Assembly (NCBI RefSeq): GCF_900091505.1
Contig: NZ_LT607409.1
Coordinates: forward strand, 4,960,001 to 5,024,000
DNA from: Micromonospora chokoriensis
Lineage (GTDB): Bacteria > Actinomycetota > Actinomycetes > Mycobacteriales > Micromonosporaceae
Length of the DNA: 64,000 bases
Direction: 5' to 3'
Of the stretch, positions 26,880 through 34,842 are shown in pieces (within the stretch, counting starts at the first letter, position 1; each line of letters starts with the position of its first letter). The position numbers and the translations under genes are program-made. Under the pieces are notes generated by a model, which was not told the origin of the DNA, made no database searches, and saw only the letters and a program-made list of their open reading frames with translations.

Positions 26880-27905
26880 TCAGTGCCGTTCGGCGACGAC
26901 CTCGCGGTCCTTCGGCAGGTCGCCGCCGCGGGTGGCGCGCAGGCTGGTCAGCGTGACCACCACCAGCACACCGATGATCACGCCGAGCGAGGCAAGGGTG
27001 GGGATCTGCGGCACGCTGTCCCAGATGCCGTGCGCCCAGTGCAGACCCAGCTTGAGGCCGATGAACGCCAGGATGACGGCCAGGCCGTAGCTGAGGTGCA
27101 CCAGCCGGCTCAACGCCGCGTGCAGGACGAAGTAGAGCGCCCGCAGGCCGAGCAGGGCGAACGCGTTGGTGGCGAAGACCAGGTACGGGTCCTCGGTGAT
27201 GCCGTAGACCGCCGGCACCGAGTCGACGGCGAAGACGACGTCGGTGGCCAGCACCGCGACCACCACCAGGGCGAACGGGGTGAGTGCCCGCTTCGCGCCC
27301 TGCCGGACGGTCATCCTGGTGCCGTGGTATTCGTCGACTACCGGCATGATCTTGCGGAGCAGCTTCACCACCCGCATGTTGTTGATGTCGACTTCCTGCT
27401 GGTGCCCGGACAGGGCGTCACGCAGCAGCTTCACCGCCGTGGCGATGAGGATGATCGCGAAGAGCAGGAAGGCGAAGTCGAGGGTCTGCAACGCGGCCGC
27501 GCCGAGGGCGATGAAGACGGCCCGCAGCACCAGCGCGCCGGCGATGCCGTAGAGCAGCACCCGCTGGGCCAGCACCGCCGGCACCGCGAACGCGGCCAGC
27601 AGCAGCATGAAGACGAAGAGGTTGTCGACCGAGAGCGACTTCTCCACCAGGTAACCGGTCAGGTATTCCACGCCCTGCTGGGAGCCGTAGCGGGACCAGA
27701 TCCAGGCACCGAACGCCAGGGGCAGGGCGATGTAGAACGCCGACCAGCCGATGGCCTCCCGCATGGACACCTCGTGCGGGCGTCGGGTGACCAGGAAATC
27801 GAGCACCAGCAGCAGGATCACGCCGATGATCGTGGCCGCCCACAGCGTGGGCGTGCCGACCGACGACAGGTCACTGGCGGCGGACAGGTACGACACTTCG
27901 CTCAT
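26880..27905 (-). CDS. TerC/Alx-family membrane protein, probable manganese exporter
   Basis: 341 residues with about nine membrane helices. Acidic residues typical of the family are inside helices: LSVDNLFVFMLLL and TDVVFAVDSVPAVYGITEDPYLVFATN, where the aspartates are expected to bind metal. Alx and MntP-like relatives export Mn2+, and the probable manganese riboswitch just upstream supports this. Two start options exist: ATG 27929 with GAAGGAG and ATG 27905 with GAGGAG at better spacing. The latter was chosen, since the upstream AAGGAG lies inside the riboswitch core. It is not in an operon with the molybdenum oxidoreductase. Confidence 0.9.
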   Translation of the reverse strand: MSEVSYLSAASDLSSVGTPTLWAATIIGVILLLVLDFLVTRRPHEVSMREAIGWSAFYIALPLAFGAWIWSRYGSQQGVEYLTGYLVEKSLSVDNLFVFMLLLAAFAVPAVLAQRVLLYGIAGALVLRAVFIALGAAALQTLDFAFLLFAIILIATAVKLLRDALSGHQQEVDINNMRVVKLLRKIMPVVDEYHGTRMTVRQGAKRALTPFALVVVAVLATDVVFAVDSVPAVYGITEDPYLVFATNAFALLGLRALYFVLHAALSRLVHLSYGLAVILAFIGLKLGLHWAHGIWDSVPQIPTLASLGVIIGVLVVVTLTSLRATRGGDLPKDREVVAERH

Positions 27906-27911
27906 TGGGGT

Positions 27912-28035
27912 CTCCTCGAACACCGTCATGTTCGAGGTCTCCTTCACCCATCACCGTGATGGGCAACCACCCGAGGCGCGCCGGGCGCGCCGTACTGACC
28001 GGAATGGTTTTTGGGAAGTACTCCCCTCGCACGAC
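27912..28035 (-). promoter_or_regulatory. yybP-ykoY-type (manganese) riboswitch in front of terC, with Shine-Dalgarno-sequestering hairpin
   Basis: Read on the minus strand, the leader shows cgaggggagtactt (28016-28029, compare the conserved GGGGAGUA), ccggtcagtacgg, a GC hairpin (ggcgcgcc / ggcgcgcc) and gaaggagacctcg (27933-27945). The 5' cgagg (28025-28029) pairs with 3' cctcg (27933-27937) as the closing helix. The same cctcgaaca (27929-27937) can instead pair with tgttcgagg (27914-27922), whose end overlaps the terC ribosome binding site (27912-27917). The two structures exclude each other, which predicts that metal binding opens the site and turns translation on. The assignment is by motif reading only. 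Confidence 0.7.
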
Positions 28036-28122
28036 AAGGTTAGGCGAGGCCGAATCACCGTGCCAAGCGGGACATCGATGGTTGCCCTGGTAAACAGCTG
28101 TGTGCGGCCGGGAGGACCGCTG

Positions 28123-28533
28123 TCAGGCACGACGAAGCGTCACGCCCGGCGCCAGAGCCTGCTCGACCAGACCCCGGTAGTCACGCGGCAGCTGGGTCAC
28201 CACGTCGTCGAACTCCCCCCCGGTGATCGCCTCGCGCAGGGTGGTGAAGACCGCCCGGACGGCGTCGTCGGCGGCCGGCTCCTCCACACCGGCACGCAAC
28301 GCGACCCGCGCGACGAACTCGGCCGCACCGAACCGGTCGGCCTGCTCCGTGCTCGGGCTCGGCTTGAGCACCAACTGCAACGGCTGCGGCAGTTGCACGG
28401 CCAGGTCCAGGACCTCACCGCCGGTCAACCGCTCGGCGAACGTCTCCAACACCGCCCGGGTCAGCTCCACCGCCCGCTCGGACGACGTCGCGGTGCGCTG
28501 GGAAACCTGGTCGATGAAGGTGTCGTAGTTCAT
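28123..28533 (-). CDS. DUF2267 protein
   Basis: 136 residues in two repeats of a helical hairpin unit: MNYDTFIDQVSQRTATSSERAVELTRAVLETFAERLTGGE and AAEFVARVALRAGVEEPAADDAVRAVFTTLREAITGGE, each ending in a QLP segment (VQLPQPLQLVL, VTQLPRDYRGLV). This is the DUF2267 architecture. Functions are unknown; some members are linked to stress responses. ATG 28533 has GAGGGAG at good spacing. It is divergent from the DUF2795 gene at 28689, across 155 bp that must contain both promoters. Confidence 0.88.
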   Translation of the reverse strand: MNYDTFIDQVSQRTATSSERAVELTRAVLETFAERLTGGEVLDLAVQLPQPLQLVLKPSPSTEQADRFGAAEFVARVALRAGVEEPAADDAVRAVFTTLREAITGGEFDDVVTQLPRDYRGLVEQALAPGVTLRRA

Positions 28534-28688
28534 CGCGTACTCCCTCTGGGCTCGCGTCGGCGTCTGCGACTACCCGCCGCGACCCGGCGGAAACGGCGGG
28601 GTTTCCTGCGCCCGGCGGGCGTGACCGGCCGGCGGGCGGGTAACCGCCGCCGGTCGTCACCACACCGATGCCCGAGGGAGCTCCTGCC

Positions 28689-28961
28689 ATGGCGAGTTAC
28701 GCCGAGGTTCTGCAGTACCTGTCGAGCCTGGACTACCCGGCCGAGAAGGCCGACGTGGTCCGTGAGGCCGAGCGGGAGGGCGCCCCACCGGACGTGCTGA
28801 AGGCCCTGCGCGCGTTGCCGCCGGTGGACTACGCCAACGGCACCGAGGTCGCCCGGTCGGCCGGCATCGAGGCGGCACCCGAGGTCGGCGCCGCCCAGCG
28901 GGCCGAACAGGCCCGGGACAAGAAGCACAACCGGGTCTCGCAGCACCTGCGCGGCATCTGA
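28689..28961 (+). CDS. DUF2795 protein
   Basis: 90 residues: MASYAEVLQYLSSLDYPAEKADVVREAEREGAPPDVLKALRALPPVDYANGTEV, the usual DUF2795 domain (a degenerate helix repeat often found in actinobacteria), then a charged tail ending NRVSQHLRGI. The domain is of unknown function. ATG 28689 follows GAGGGAG. The gene lies divergently from the DUF2267 gene, a frequent pairing suggesting a shared stress or desiccation role (inference). Confidence 0.9.
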   Translation: MASYAEVLQYLSSLDYPAEKADVVREAEREGAPPDVLKALRALPPVDYANGTEVARSAGIEAAPEVGAAQRAEQARDKKHNRVSQHLRGI

Positions 28962-29003
28962 CCCCGCGGTGACGTCGACCGCCCGGACCCGGACTCGTCA
29001 CCG

Positions 29004-29669
29004 GTGACCCACACCAGCCCGTCCCGGCCCATGGAGGTGCGTTTCCCCGCCGCGCGGCAGCTCGCCGTGGTGGCGGTGGTCGGCGTCGTCGCCGGCGCCC
29101 TCTTCGCGCTGCTGCTGCCACTGCCCCTCGCCGCACTGGCCGGCTGGGACGTGGGCGCCCTGAGCTGGCTCGTGCTGGTGTGGCTCAAACTCTGGCCGAT
29201 GGACGCCGAGCGGACCGCCCAGCTGGCCGTGCACGAGGACCCGAACCGGGCGGTCCGCGACGCGCTCCTGCTGGTCGCCTGCCTGGCCAGCCTGCTGGCC
29301 GTGGGGTTGGTCGTGGCCAGCGCCCAGAGCGCGCCTCCCGGCCTCACCCGCGAGCTGCACAGTGGGCTGGGCGTGCTGAGCGTGATCCTCTCCTGGTTCG
29401 TGGTGCACACCCTGTTCGCCGCCCGGTACGCCCGGATCTACTACACCGGCCCGGACGGCGGGGTGAACTTCAACCAGCCCGAGCCGCCCAGCTACTCCGA
29501 CTTCGCGTACGTCGCGTTCACCATCGGGGCGACGTTCCAGGTGTCCGACACCAACCTGACCAGCAACGAGATGCGCCGTACGGTGCTGCGGCACTCGATG
29601 GTGTCGTACCTGTTCGGGGCGTTCATCATCGCCGTGACAGTGAACCTGCTGGCGGGCCTCGCGCGCTGA
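29004..29669 (+). CDS. DUF1345 membrane protein
   Basis: 221 residues. About five to six helices are visible (LAVVAVVGVVAGALFALLL, ALSWLVLVWLKLW, ALLLVACLASLLAVGLVVA, GVLSVILSWFVVHTLFA, MVSYLFGAFIIAVTVNLLAGL). Between the fourth and fifth lies ARIYYTGPDGGVNFNQPEPPSYSDFAYVAFTIGATFQVSDTNLTSNEMRRTVL, which is the signature of DUF1345. GTG 29004 was used; ATG 29031 is an alternative. The family is uncharacterised. It lies 42 bp after the DUF2795 gene on the same strand and could be in one transcript. Confidence 0.9.
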   Translation: MTHTSPSRPMEVRFPAARQLAVVAVVGVVAGALFALLLPLPLAALAGWDVGALSWLVLVWLKLWPMDAERTAQLAVHEDPNRAVRDALLLVACLASLLAVGLVVASAQSAPPGLTRELHSGLGVLSVILSWFVVHTLFAARYARIYYTGPDGGVNFNQPEPPSYSDFAYVAFTIGATFQVSDTNLTSNEMRRTVLRHSMVSYLFGAFIIAVTVNLLAGLAR

Positions 29670-30016
29670 GCCGTTCCTCGCGGTGCGGCCTGCCAGGGCC
29701 GCGCTCCTCGCGGTGCGGTCTGTGTCGGGGGGCCGCGTTTCTCGTGGCGCGGTCTGCTGGGCGGCTGTGGCGGCCCCGGCGGCGACACGGGGCGACGCTC
29801 GCACGAATCGCCGGGACAGGCGGGCGCCCCCTGGTCACGAACCGCGACCTGGGGCGCCACGCATGCCTGCCCAGGCGGTGAACCGCACCCGAACCGGGTG
29901 CCGTCACCAGGCGGTGGAGGGCCGCTCGAACCGAGCGGTCAACACTGCCGGGTCCAACCATACGACAGAACATCCTCCGTTCGGTCAGTATTTGGCGAAG
30001 TGTGGGCCACGGCACG
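29670..30016. other. Intergenic region with degenerate direct repeats
   Basis: No gene is supported. At 29675-29760 imperfect copies of ctcgcggtgcggtctg are found. From ~29940 the sequence is lower in G+C (catacgacagaacatcctccgttcggtcagtatttggcgaag). This could be a promoter for nothing obvious or an old gene end. The genes on both sides are convergent, so no promoter is required here. Confidence 0.4.
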
Positions 30017-30685
30017 TCATGATCGGCCGGTCACCTCCGCGTACCGGTGCTCAAGATCGACCCGCGCCAGCGCCCCCACCAGCCAGGCGAGCTGCTCCGA
30101 CTCCCCACTGGCTAGACCGGCCAGATCGTCCGCCGACCTGCCCAGTCCCAGCCGACGAGCCGCCGCCAACGCACGCCGGTCGGCCACCGGGGCCACCTCC
30201 CGCCACAACGCCTGCGCCTCCCGGAGGAACAGGTCGACGACCTGGCCGTCGACACCGGGCAGCTCGGTGAGGAGCTCCCGCTCCCGAGCCGGATCGTGGT
30301 GCGCCAACGCCCGCAACCGGCGCAGATCGCCCCGGTACCGGTCGACCACTGTGCGACCCAGGTCACCCAGCACGGCGGCGAGGGCGTCCACGTCGCCCCG
30401 CTGACCGCTGGCACGCAGCACCCGCACCCGGTCCTCGTGCAGCGAACGGGCCAACCCCGCCGCGCTGTCCCAGCCCTCGTCGCGCAACGCCCGGGCACCG
30501 TCCACCGCCCGGCGGAAGTCACCCCGACGGGCCAGCAGCACCGCCAGGTAGAGCACCTGGAACAGGCTCGCCGGGTTGTTGGTCACCCGAAAGCCGTACT
30601 GCTCGGCGAAGCCCCGCCCGGTGCCGGCGAGCCGGCGCGCCAGGCGCTTCCGGTCCGCCATCGGGGTGATCAGAGTGGTCGGCAT
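30017..30685 (-). CDS. Endonuclease III-like / HhH-type protein
   Basis: 222 residues from ATG 30685. The chain is all alpha: ADRKRLARRLAGTGRGFAEQYG, NNPASLFQVLYLAVLLARRGDFRRAVDGARALRDEGW and, near the C-terminus, LLTELPGVDGQVVDLFLREAQALWREVAPVADRRALAAARRLG. The LPGV..Q..DLF..E helix-hairpin-helix resembles the DNA-contacting element of the endonuclease III superfamily. The iron-sulfur cluster motif and the Lys-Asp catalytic pair are not seen, so DNA repair activity is uncertain. GTG 30712 would add nine residues. It lies next to the tandem array at 30762. Confidence 0.75.
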   Translation of the reverse strand: MPTTLITPMADRKRLARRLAGTGRGFAEQYGFRVTNNPASLFQVLYLAVLLARRGDFRRAVDGARALRDEGWDSAAGLARSLHEDRVRVLRASGQRGDVDALAAVLGDLGRTVVDRYRGDLRRLRALAHHDPARERELLTELPGVDGQVVDLFLREAQALWREVAPVADRRALAAARRLGLGRSADDLAGLASGESEQLAWLVGALARVDLEHRYAEVTGRS

Positions 30686-30761
30686 GCCGGCGACTACCCG
30701 CGCGACCGACACGTCACACGCGGGGTGCAGTCACGGGGCGATCAGCTCAGCCGGCCGGTCA

Positions 30762-30887
30762 GCTCTTGTCGGCCCGTCAGGTCTTGTCGGCCCGTCAGGT
30801 CTTGTCGGCCCGTCAGGTCTTGTCGGCCCGTCAGGTCTTGTCGGCCCGTCAGGTCTTGTCGGCCCGTCAGGTCTTGTCGGCCCGTCA
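30762..30887. repeat. Tandem repeat, 18 bp unit, seven copies
   Basis: Six copies of ggtcttgtcggcccgtca are identical; the first unit (gctcttgtcggcccgtca, 30762-30779) has one change. It lies between the HhH-like gene and the 3' end of the pirin gene. Eighteen is divisible by three, so both strands stay open and give false peptides of six-residue period. Confidence 0.9.
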
Positions 30888-30901
30888 GGTCGGCCGGTCG
30901 G

Positions 30902-31876
30902 TCAGCCGTGCAGGCCGCCGGTGCGGTCGCGGGCCTTGAGGCGCGTGGTGGGCAGGGCGGGCGCCGGCAGCGGCGGCGCCGCATCGTCGGCGACCACGCC
31001 GAAGCGCGCGTCCCCCGCCATCCAGTCCTCCCGGGCGGCGACGATCTCCTCGTGCGACCGGCCGACGAAGTTCCACCACATCACCAGCGGCTCCTCGAAC
31101 GGCGTGCCGCCCAGCAACAGCAACCGGGCCCCCGACCCTCCCCGCACGGTCAGCTCGCGGCGGCCCGTACCCAGGTAGAGCAACGCCCCCGGCTCGAACC
31201 CCACCCCGGCGGCCTCCGCCGAACCGGACATCGCCAGCACGGCGTACTCGAAATCGGGCCGCAACGACAACGTCGTCGGCGCCTCACCACCCAGCTCCAG
31301 CTGCACCCCCACCAGCGGGGTGTGCACCACCGCCGGTGACCGCCGCCCACCGAACTCACCGACCAGCACCGTGACGTCCACCTCGCCGTCGCGCCAGCGC
31401 GGCAGGTCGGCGTGGTGCGCGAAGTCGGCCGCCCCGGCACGCGCCGAGTCGGGCAACGCCACCCAGAGCTGTACGCCGTGCATCACCGGTGGATGCACGG
31501 CCGGCGACCGCTCGGAGTGGGCGATGCCGTTCCCGGAGGTCATCACGTTCAACTGACCGGGCCGGATCGGCTGTACGTTGCCGAGGCTGTCCCGGTGCAG
31601 GATCTCGCCCTCCAGCAGCCAGGTCACCGTCTGCAAACCGGTGTGCGGGTGCGGTGGCACCTCCATGCCGGGCCGCTGCGCCACATCGTCCGGGCCGAAG
31701 TGGTCGACGAAACACCACGCGCCGACCATGCGGCGGGGACGCTGCGGCAACAGTCGCCGCACTGTGGTGTACCGCCCCAACGGCACGTCGTGGCCGGGCA
31801 ACAGCACGCTGCCGGGATCCACGTCGGCCACGCCAGGTGGTCGGGTCTGCGCCAGCATCGACTCGGTACGCTCCAC
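30902..31876 (-). CDS. Pirin-family protein
   Basis: 324 residues. The N-terminal cupin carries VGAWCFVDHFGP, EVPPHPHTGLQTVTWLLEGEILHRDSLG and a later SGNGIAHSE, giving the metal-binding histidines and glutamate of pirins. The C-terminal cupin has WWNFVGRSHEEIVAAREDWM. Some pirins are quercetinases, others act as redox-sensing cofactors; which applies cannot be said. GTG or ATG start at 31876 and a Met at residue 7 are alternatives. It is a monocistronic gene flanked by tandem repeats on both sides. Confidence 0.92.
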   Translation of the reverse strand: MERTESMLAQTRPPGVADVDPGSVLLPGHDVPLGRYTTVRRLLPQRPRRMVGAWCFVDHFGPDDVAQRPGMEVPPHPHTGLQTVTWLLEGEILHRDSLGNVQPIRPGQLNVMTSGNGIAHSERSPAVHPPVMHGVQLWVALPDSARAGAADFAHHADLPRWRDGEVDVTVLVGEFGGRRSPAVVHTPLVGVQLELGGEAPTTLSLRPDFEYAVLAMSGSAEAAGVGFEPGALLYLGTGRRELTVRGGSGARLLLLGGTPFEEPLVMWWNFVGRSHEEIVAAREDWMAGDARFGVVADDAAPPLPAPALPTTRLKARDRTGGLHG

Positions 31877-31921
31877 CGCCCGACTGTACGCTCACGCCCA
31901 CCCACGGCCGCAGCGCTTCGG

Positions 31922-32222
31922 TTCGGCGACTGCTCGGCTCACCGGCCGCGGTCCAGCGTGCCGGCCGCTGGAACGGCTCGCGGTGGTCGTCGACTGCTCG
32001 GGTCTACGGGCTGCGGTCGTTCGCCGCTCGGTTCACCGGCGGCGGTTCTCGGCCGCTCGGTCTATCGGGCTCGGTCTTCGGCCGCTCGGTTTATTCGCGG
32101 CGGCCATCGGCCGCTCAACTCACCGGCCGCGGTCACCGGCCGCTCGGCTCACCGGCCGCTCGGTCTATCGGCGGCGGCCATCGGCCGCTCGGCTCACCGG
32201 CCACGGTCATCGGCCGCTCGGT
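31922..32222. repeat. Degenerate interspersed repeat of cggccgctcgg / accggccgcgg
   Basis: This 300 bp gap is filled by imperfect 20-30 bp units combining tcggccgctcggtctatcggc, ggctcaccggccgcgg and ggcggccatc. The units are too variable for a fixed period, with the clearest copies at 32090-32225. The cggccg palindrome recurs about every 15-30 bp. No gene is supported; the array runs up to the stop codon of the next gene. Confidence 0.7.
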
Positions 32223-33191
32223 CTATCGGTCACCGGCGGACACCGTCACCCGGTCCGCTCCCGCGACCAGGTCCACGTAGAGCCGTTCGGTCGCCCGGTC
32301 CCAACCCGGCGTACCGAGGACCGCACCCGCGCCCACCCCATCCCAGCGGTCGGGGCCCACCGCGACCGAACCGGCGCCCGCCCCCACGCGAACCCGCACC
32401 GGCGTCTCCCTCGCCGGCCGGATGTCGAGCTGACTGGTTCCACCAACGAGTCGTACCGTCAGGATGCTGGCGCCCTCCTCGCTGCCGGCACCGGTGCTGG
32501 CCGCGGTCACCGGCGGCAGCAGGACCTCGGTGTGAGCCGACCCGCCGGCGAGTTCCACGCCCAGCAACCGGGCCCGGGTCAGGTCCAGCACCTGACGGCT
32601 CACCCCGCCGACGAGGTGCAGACGCCAGGCGACCCGCTCGTTGAGCAGAACCCGGACGGCCCGCGGGCCACGCTCCCCGGACTCCGCGAGCTCGAGTCGG
32701 ACGGTCTCCCCGGAGACGCTCGGTCGACCCACCACTGACGAGTCGGCCGGGCTGCTGATTCGGTACAGGTCGTTGCCCAGCTCGGCCATCCGCAGGTCGA
32801 ACGAGGACACCCCGTCCGCGAGCACGAAGGTGCCTCTCTGCCGACCCGCCAGTGGCGCTGTGAGCAGCCGATCGTCGGCAGCCGTATCGGGTCGACCGTC
32901 AGCCGCGCCCGGATCGGCAACGCCTCCCGCGCGCCCAACACCGTCGGGGCGCGTGCCGTCGGGGCGCGTGCCGTCGGGGCGCGTGCCGTCGGTTCCACCG
33001 GCGTGGGTCGCGCCGAGTCGCCCGGGGTCTGCGATGACCACCGCCACCGCAGCCGCGCCCAGCAGCAGCACGAAAGCCGCCGCAGCCACCAGTAGGCGGG
33101 ACCCCGTGGACCACCGCAGCGGTACGTCGTCACCGGCCGGTTCCGGCGGCGCCTCCGGTTCACGGTTCGTGCCGTACCCCACCGCGGTCAT
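32223..33191 (-). CDS. Membrane-anchored, adhesin-like beta-rich protein
   Basis: 322 residues. A soluble acidic N-terminus (~30), a single TM helix (~32-55: GSRLLVAAAAFVLLLGAAAVAVVIA), an exposed low-complexity linker with three perfect DGTRP repeats, then a ~220-residue domain of repeated short beta-strands (SSFDLRMAELGNDLYRISSPADS, TVRLELAESGERGPRAVRVLLNERVAWRLHLVGG) in the style of beta-helical auto-adhesin domains. The C-terminus ends DLVAGADRVTVSAGDR. ATG 33191 follows GAGGGA. Its function is unknown. The promoter side contains the perfect hairpin at 33290. Confidence 0.82.
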   Translation of the reverse strand: MTAVGYGTNREPEAPPEPAGDDVPLRWSTGSRLLVAAAAFVLLLGAAAVAVVIADPGRLGATHAGGTDGTRPDGTRPDGTRPDGVGRAGGVADPGAADGRPDTAADDRLLTAPLAGRQRGTFVLADGVSSFDLRMAELGNDLYRISSPADSSVVGRPSVSGETVRLELAESGERGPRAVRVLLNERVAWRLHLVGGVSRQVLDLTRARLLGVELAGGSAHTEVLLPPVTAASTGAGSEEGASILTVRLVGGTSQLDIRPARETPVRVRVGAGAGSVAVGPDRWDGVGAGAVLGTPGWDRATERLYVDLVAGADRVTVSAGDR

Positions 33192-33289
33192 GCCCCTGTC
33201 CCTCCGCCGGTCCCCGACGGGAGGTACGTACCCGCCAGCCGATCGGATCACTCCGCGCCACCAGCGCGACTCCACTACATCGCCGAACG

Positions 33290-33342
33290 CGAGATCTTGG
33301 ACAGTTTCCGTTCTCGCGTAACGGAAACTGTCCAAGATCTCG
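33290..33342. repeat. Perfect 23 bp inverted repeat (7-base loop)
   Basis: Left arm cgagatcttggacagtttccgtt... occupies 33290-33312 and the exact reverse complement 33320-33342, with ctcgcgt between them. It is 100 bp upstream of the adhesin-like gene. It is much less G+C-rich than its surroundings, which, with the perfect match, suggests selection or recent insertion; sequence is unrelated to the three 83 bp palindromes except for the central ggtttccg/ggaaac theme. Confidence 0.95.
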
Positions 33343-33378
33343 GTACAGAGGTGGCGTCACCCACGTTCGCGTGGCAGG

Positions 33379-33560
33379 GTGCCGGTGCCGGTGCCGGTGC
33401 CGGTGCCGGTGCCGGGGCCGGGGCCGGGGCCGGGGCCGGGGCCGGGGCCGGGGCCGGTGCCGGGGCCGGGGCCGGGGCCGGGGCCGGGGCCGGGGCCGGG
33501 GCCGGGGCCGGGGCCGGGGCCGGGGCCGGGGCCGGGGCCGGTGGCGGTGCCGGTGGCGAG
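33379..33560. repeat. Hexanucleotide repeat (GGTGCC)n-(GGGGCC)n
   Basis: Six units of ggtgcc are followed by about twenty units of ggggcc (33413-33540) with a single ggtgcc interruption, then ggtggcggtgcc. The G-rich strand could form G-quadruplexes. Frames stay open on both strands, but the products are low-complexity dipeptide repeats and no gene is called. Confidence 0.95.
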
Positions 33561-33606
33561 GCGGGGCCGGGGCGGGTGCCGGGGCCGGTGCGTGGTGGTG
33601 GATATG

Positions 33607-33645
33607 CCGCTGGCCGGCACCCCGGGTGTGGGTGCCGGCCAGCGG
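33607..33645. terminator. Hairpin terminator of the lysozyme-like gene
   Basis: A perfect 16 bp stem, ccgctggccggcaccc (33607-33622) and gggtgccggccagcgg (33630-33645), with a 7-base loop. It lies 21 bp downstream of the stop of the minus-strand gene at 33666 and would terminate it. Confidence 0.85.
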
Positions 33646-33665
33646 TCGGATGGTTTCGGTGGGGG

Positions 33666-34223
33666 TCAGCTGTTCCAGTACTGGCCGACCAGGTCGGTGG
33701 CCTGCTGCTCCCACTGCGCGTACGCGTCCGGGTAAGCCGACACCTGCACGGTCTGCGCCGCGACGGTCAGCGGCATGTCCTGCCACCCGTCGACCTGCTT
33801 CAGACCCTTCAGGAACGCCGTCGTCGAGTAGGCCGGGTCGGTGATCTGCTCCGGCGTACCCCAACCCGAGCTCGGGCGCTGCTGGAACAGGCCCAACGAG
33901 TCGTGGTCGTTGGCGTCGCCGAGGTGGCCCAGGTTCTCCAACTTCGACTCCTGCAGACTCGTCGCGATCGAGATCACCGCGGCCCGCTCCGGCAGACCGG
34001 CCTTCTTCGTCGCGGCGATGATCGCCTTCACGTTCGCGGTCTGCTCACCGTCCAGGGAGATGCGCGACTGCTCGCCCTGCGGCTTCGACACACCCGCCTG
34101 CACGGCGGCGGCGGGCTTGGCATCCACGGGGTTAGCGTGGGCGGCGATCGGACCGGCGAACACACCACCGGCGAACGCCAGACCCGCAACGGACAGCACA
34201 CTCTTACGCATGATCGTGTTCAT
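33666..34223 (-). CDS. Secreted lysozyme-like protein, paralogue 2
   Basis: 185 residues with a signal peptide (MRKSVLSVAGLAFAGGVFAGPIAAHANP; cleavage expected near AHA-NP). The catalytic-like domain has AVISIATSLQESKLENLGHL, HDSLGLFQQRPSSGWGTPEQI and the conserved ending TVQVSAYPDAYAQWEQQATDLVG. Compared with paralogue 1 it has no proline linker. Its function as a peptidoglycan-active enzyme is inferred from the lysozyme-like motif. ATG 34223 follows GAAGGAG. It ends before a strong terminator hairpin and has a 370 bp non-coding region on its 5' side containing direct repeats. Confidence 0.88.
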   Translation of the reverse strand: MNTIMRKSVLSVAGLAFAGGVFAGPIAAHANPVDAKPAAAVQAGVSKPQGEQSRISLDGEQTANVKAIIAATKKAGLPERAAVISIATSLQESKLENLGHLGDANDHDSLGLFQQRPSSGWGTPEQITDPAYSTTAFLKGLKQVDGWQDMPLTVAAQTVQVSAYPDAYAQWEQQATDLVGQYWNS

Positions 34224-34354
34224 GAGGGAAGCTCCTTCGGGGGTAAAGACACCCGCCCAAGGGGACACGGGTGAGAGCACCTCGTCCGGCGCTGCAACAA
34301 AAGCCTTGAAGAGGGGATCATCGGCAGCCGACCAGCAGCGGGCTCGCGGCGCCG

Positions 34355-34590
34355 GGTCCCTGTGCAACGACCCGGGGGTCGGGGTCATTCCCAGGGGCGG
34401 ACCGTCCGCTGGCACCCGGTGAAGCGGGGTGCGGGTCGGGCCGGGGTCCAGATGTAACGACCAGGGGCCGGGGTCATTCCGGGGTCGGCCCATCCGCCGG
34501 TGAAACGGGGCGCCGGTCGGGCCGGGGTCCAGGTGTAACCACCCGGGGCCGGGGGTCATTCCCGGGGGCGGACCATCGCGCCGACAGGCC
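34355..34590. repeat. Tandem repeat, 82-89 bp unit, about 2.7 copies
   Basis: Units start ggtcc.tgtgcaacgaccc at 34355, ggtccagatgtaacgacc at 34444 and ggtccaggtgtaaccaccc at 34526. Each contains a ccgggg(g)tc(g)gggtcatt segment and ends with gaaacggggcgccggtcgggccgg or a variant. The units differ at ~10-20% of positions, so this is an older expansion than the short arrays. Confidence 0.8.
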
Positions 34591-34759
34591 GCGGTCCTGC
34601 GATCGTCAGGGTGTGTAACGACCCCGACCCGGCCAGCATTCCGGCCGACACGTGCCCCCGACCACACGCCGATACCACCCACGCCGGACAACACACACGG
34701 CCCCACCTGACCCGAGGCACCAAACCACCCCGACCGGCAGGCAGAACACTCCGACTCAC

Positions 34760-34842
34760 GCATGATCCACACGACTTCACCGAAGTCGGGGTATCCGCGA
34801 GGGATTGATACCGCGACTTCACCGAAACCGAGTCGATCATGC
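34760..34842. repeat. Palindromic element, copy 3
   Basis: Left half gcatgatccacacgacttcaccgaagtcggggtatcc (34760-34796) and right half ggtatc...cgacttcaccgaaaccgagtcgatcatgc (reading as the inverse) are inverted copies with scattered mismatches. This copy preserves best the core gaagtcggggtatcc. Related to 410-492 and 11585-11667. Confidence 0.88.

Noticed and set aside
33357-33844. Gly/Ala- or Pro/Gly-repeat protein encoded by the GGGGCC region
   Set aside because: Open frames on both strands follow from the six-base period; no start or ribosome site fits.
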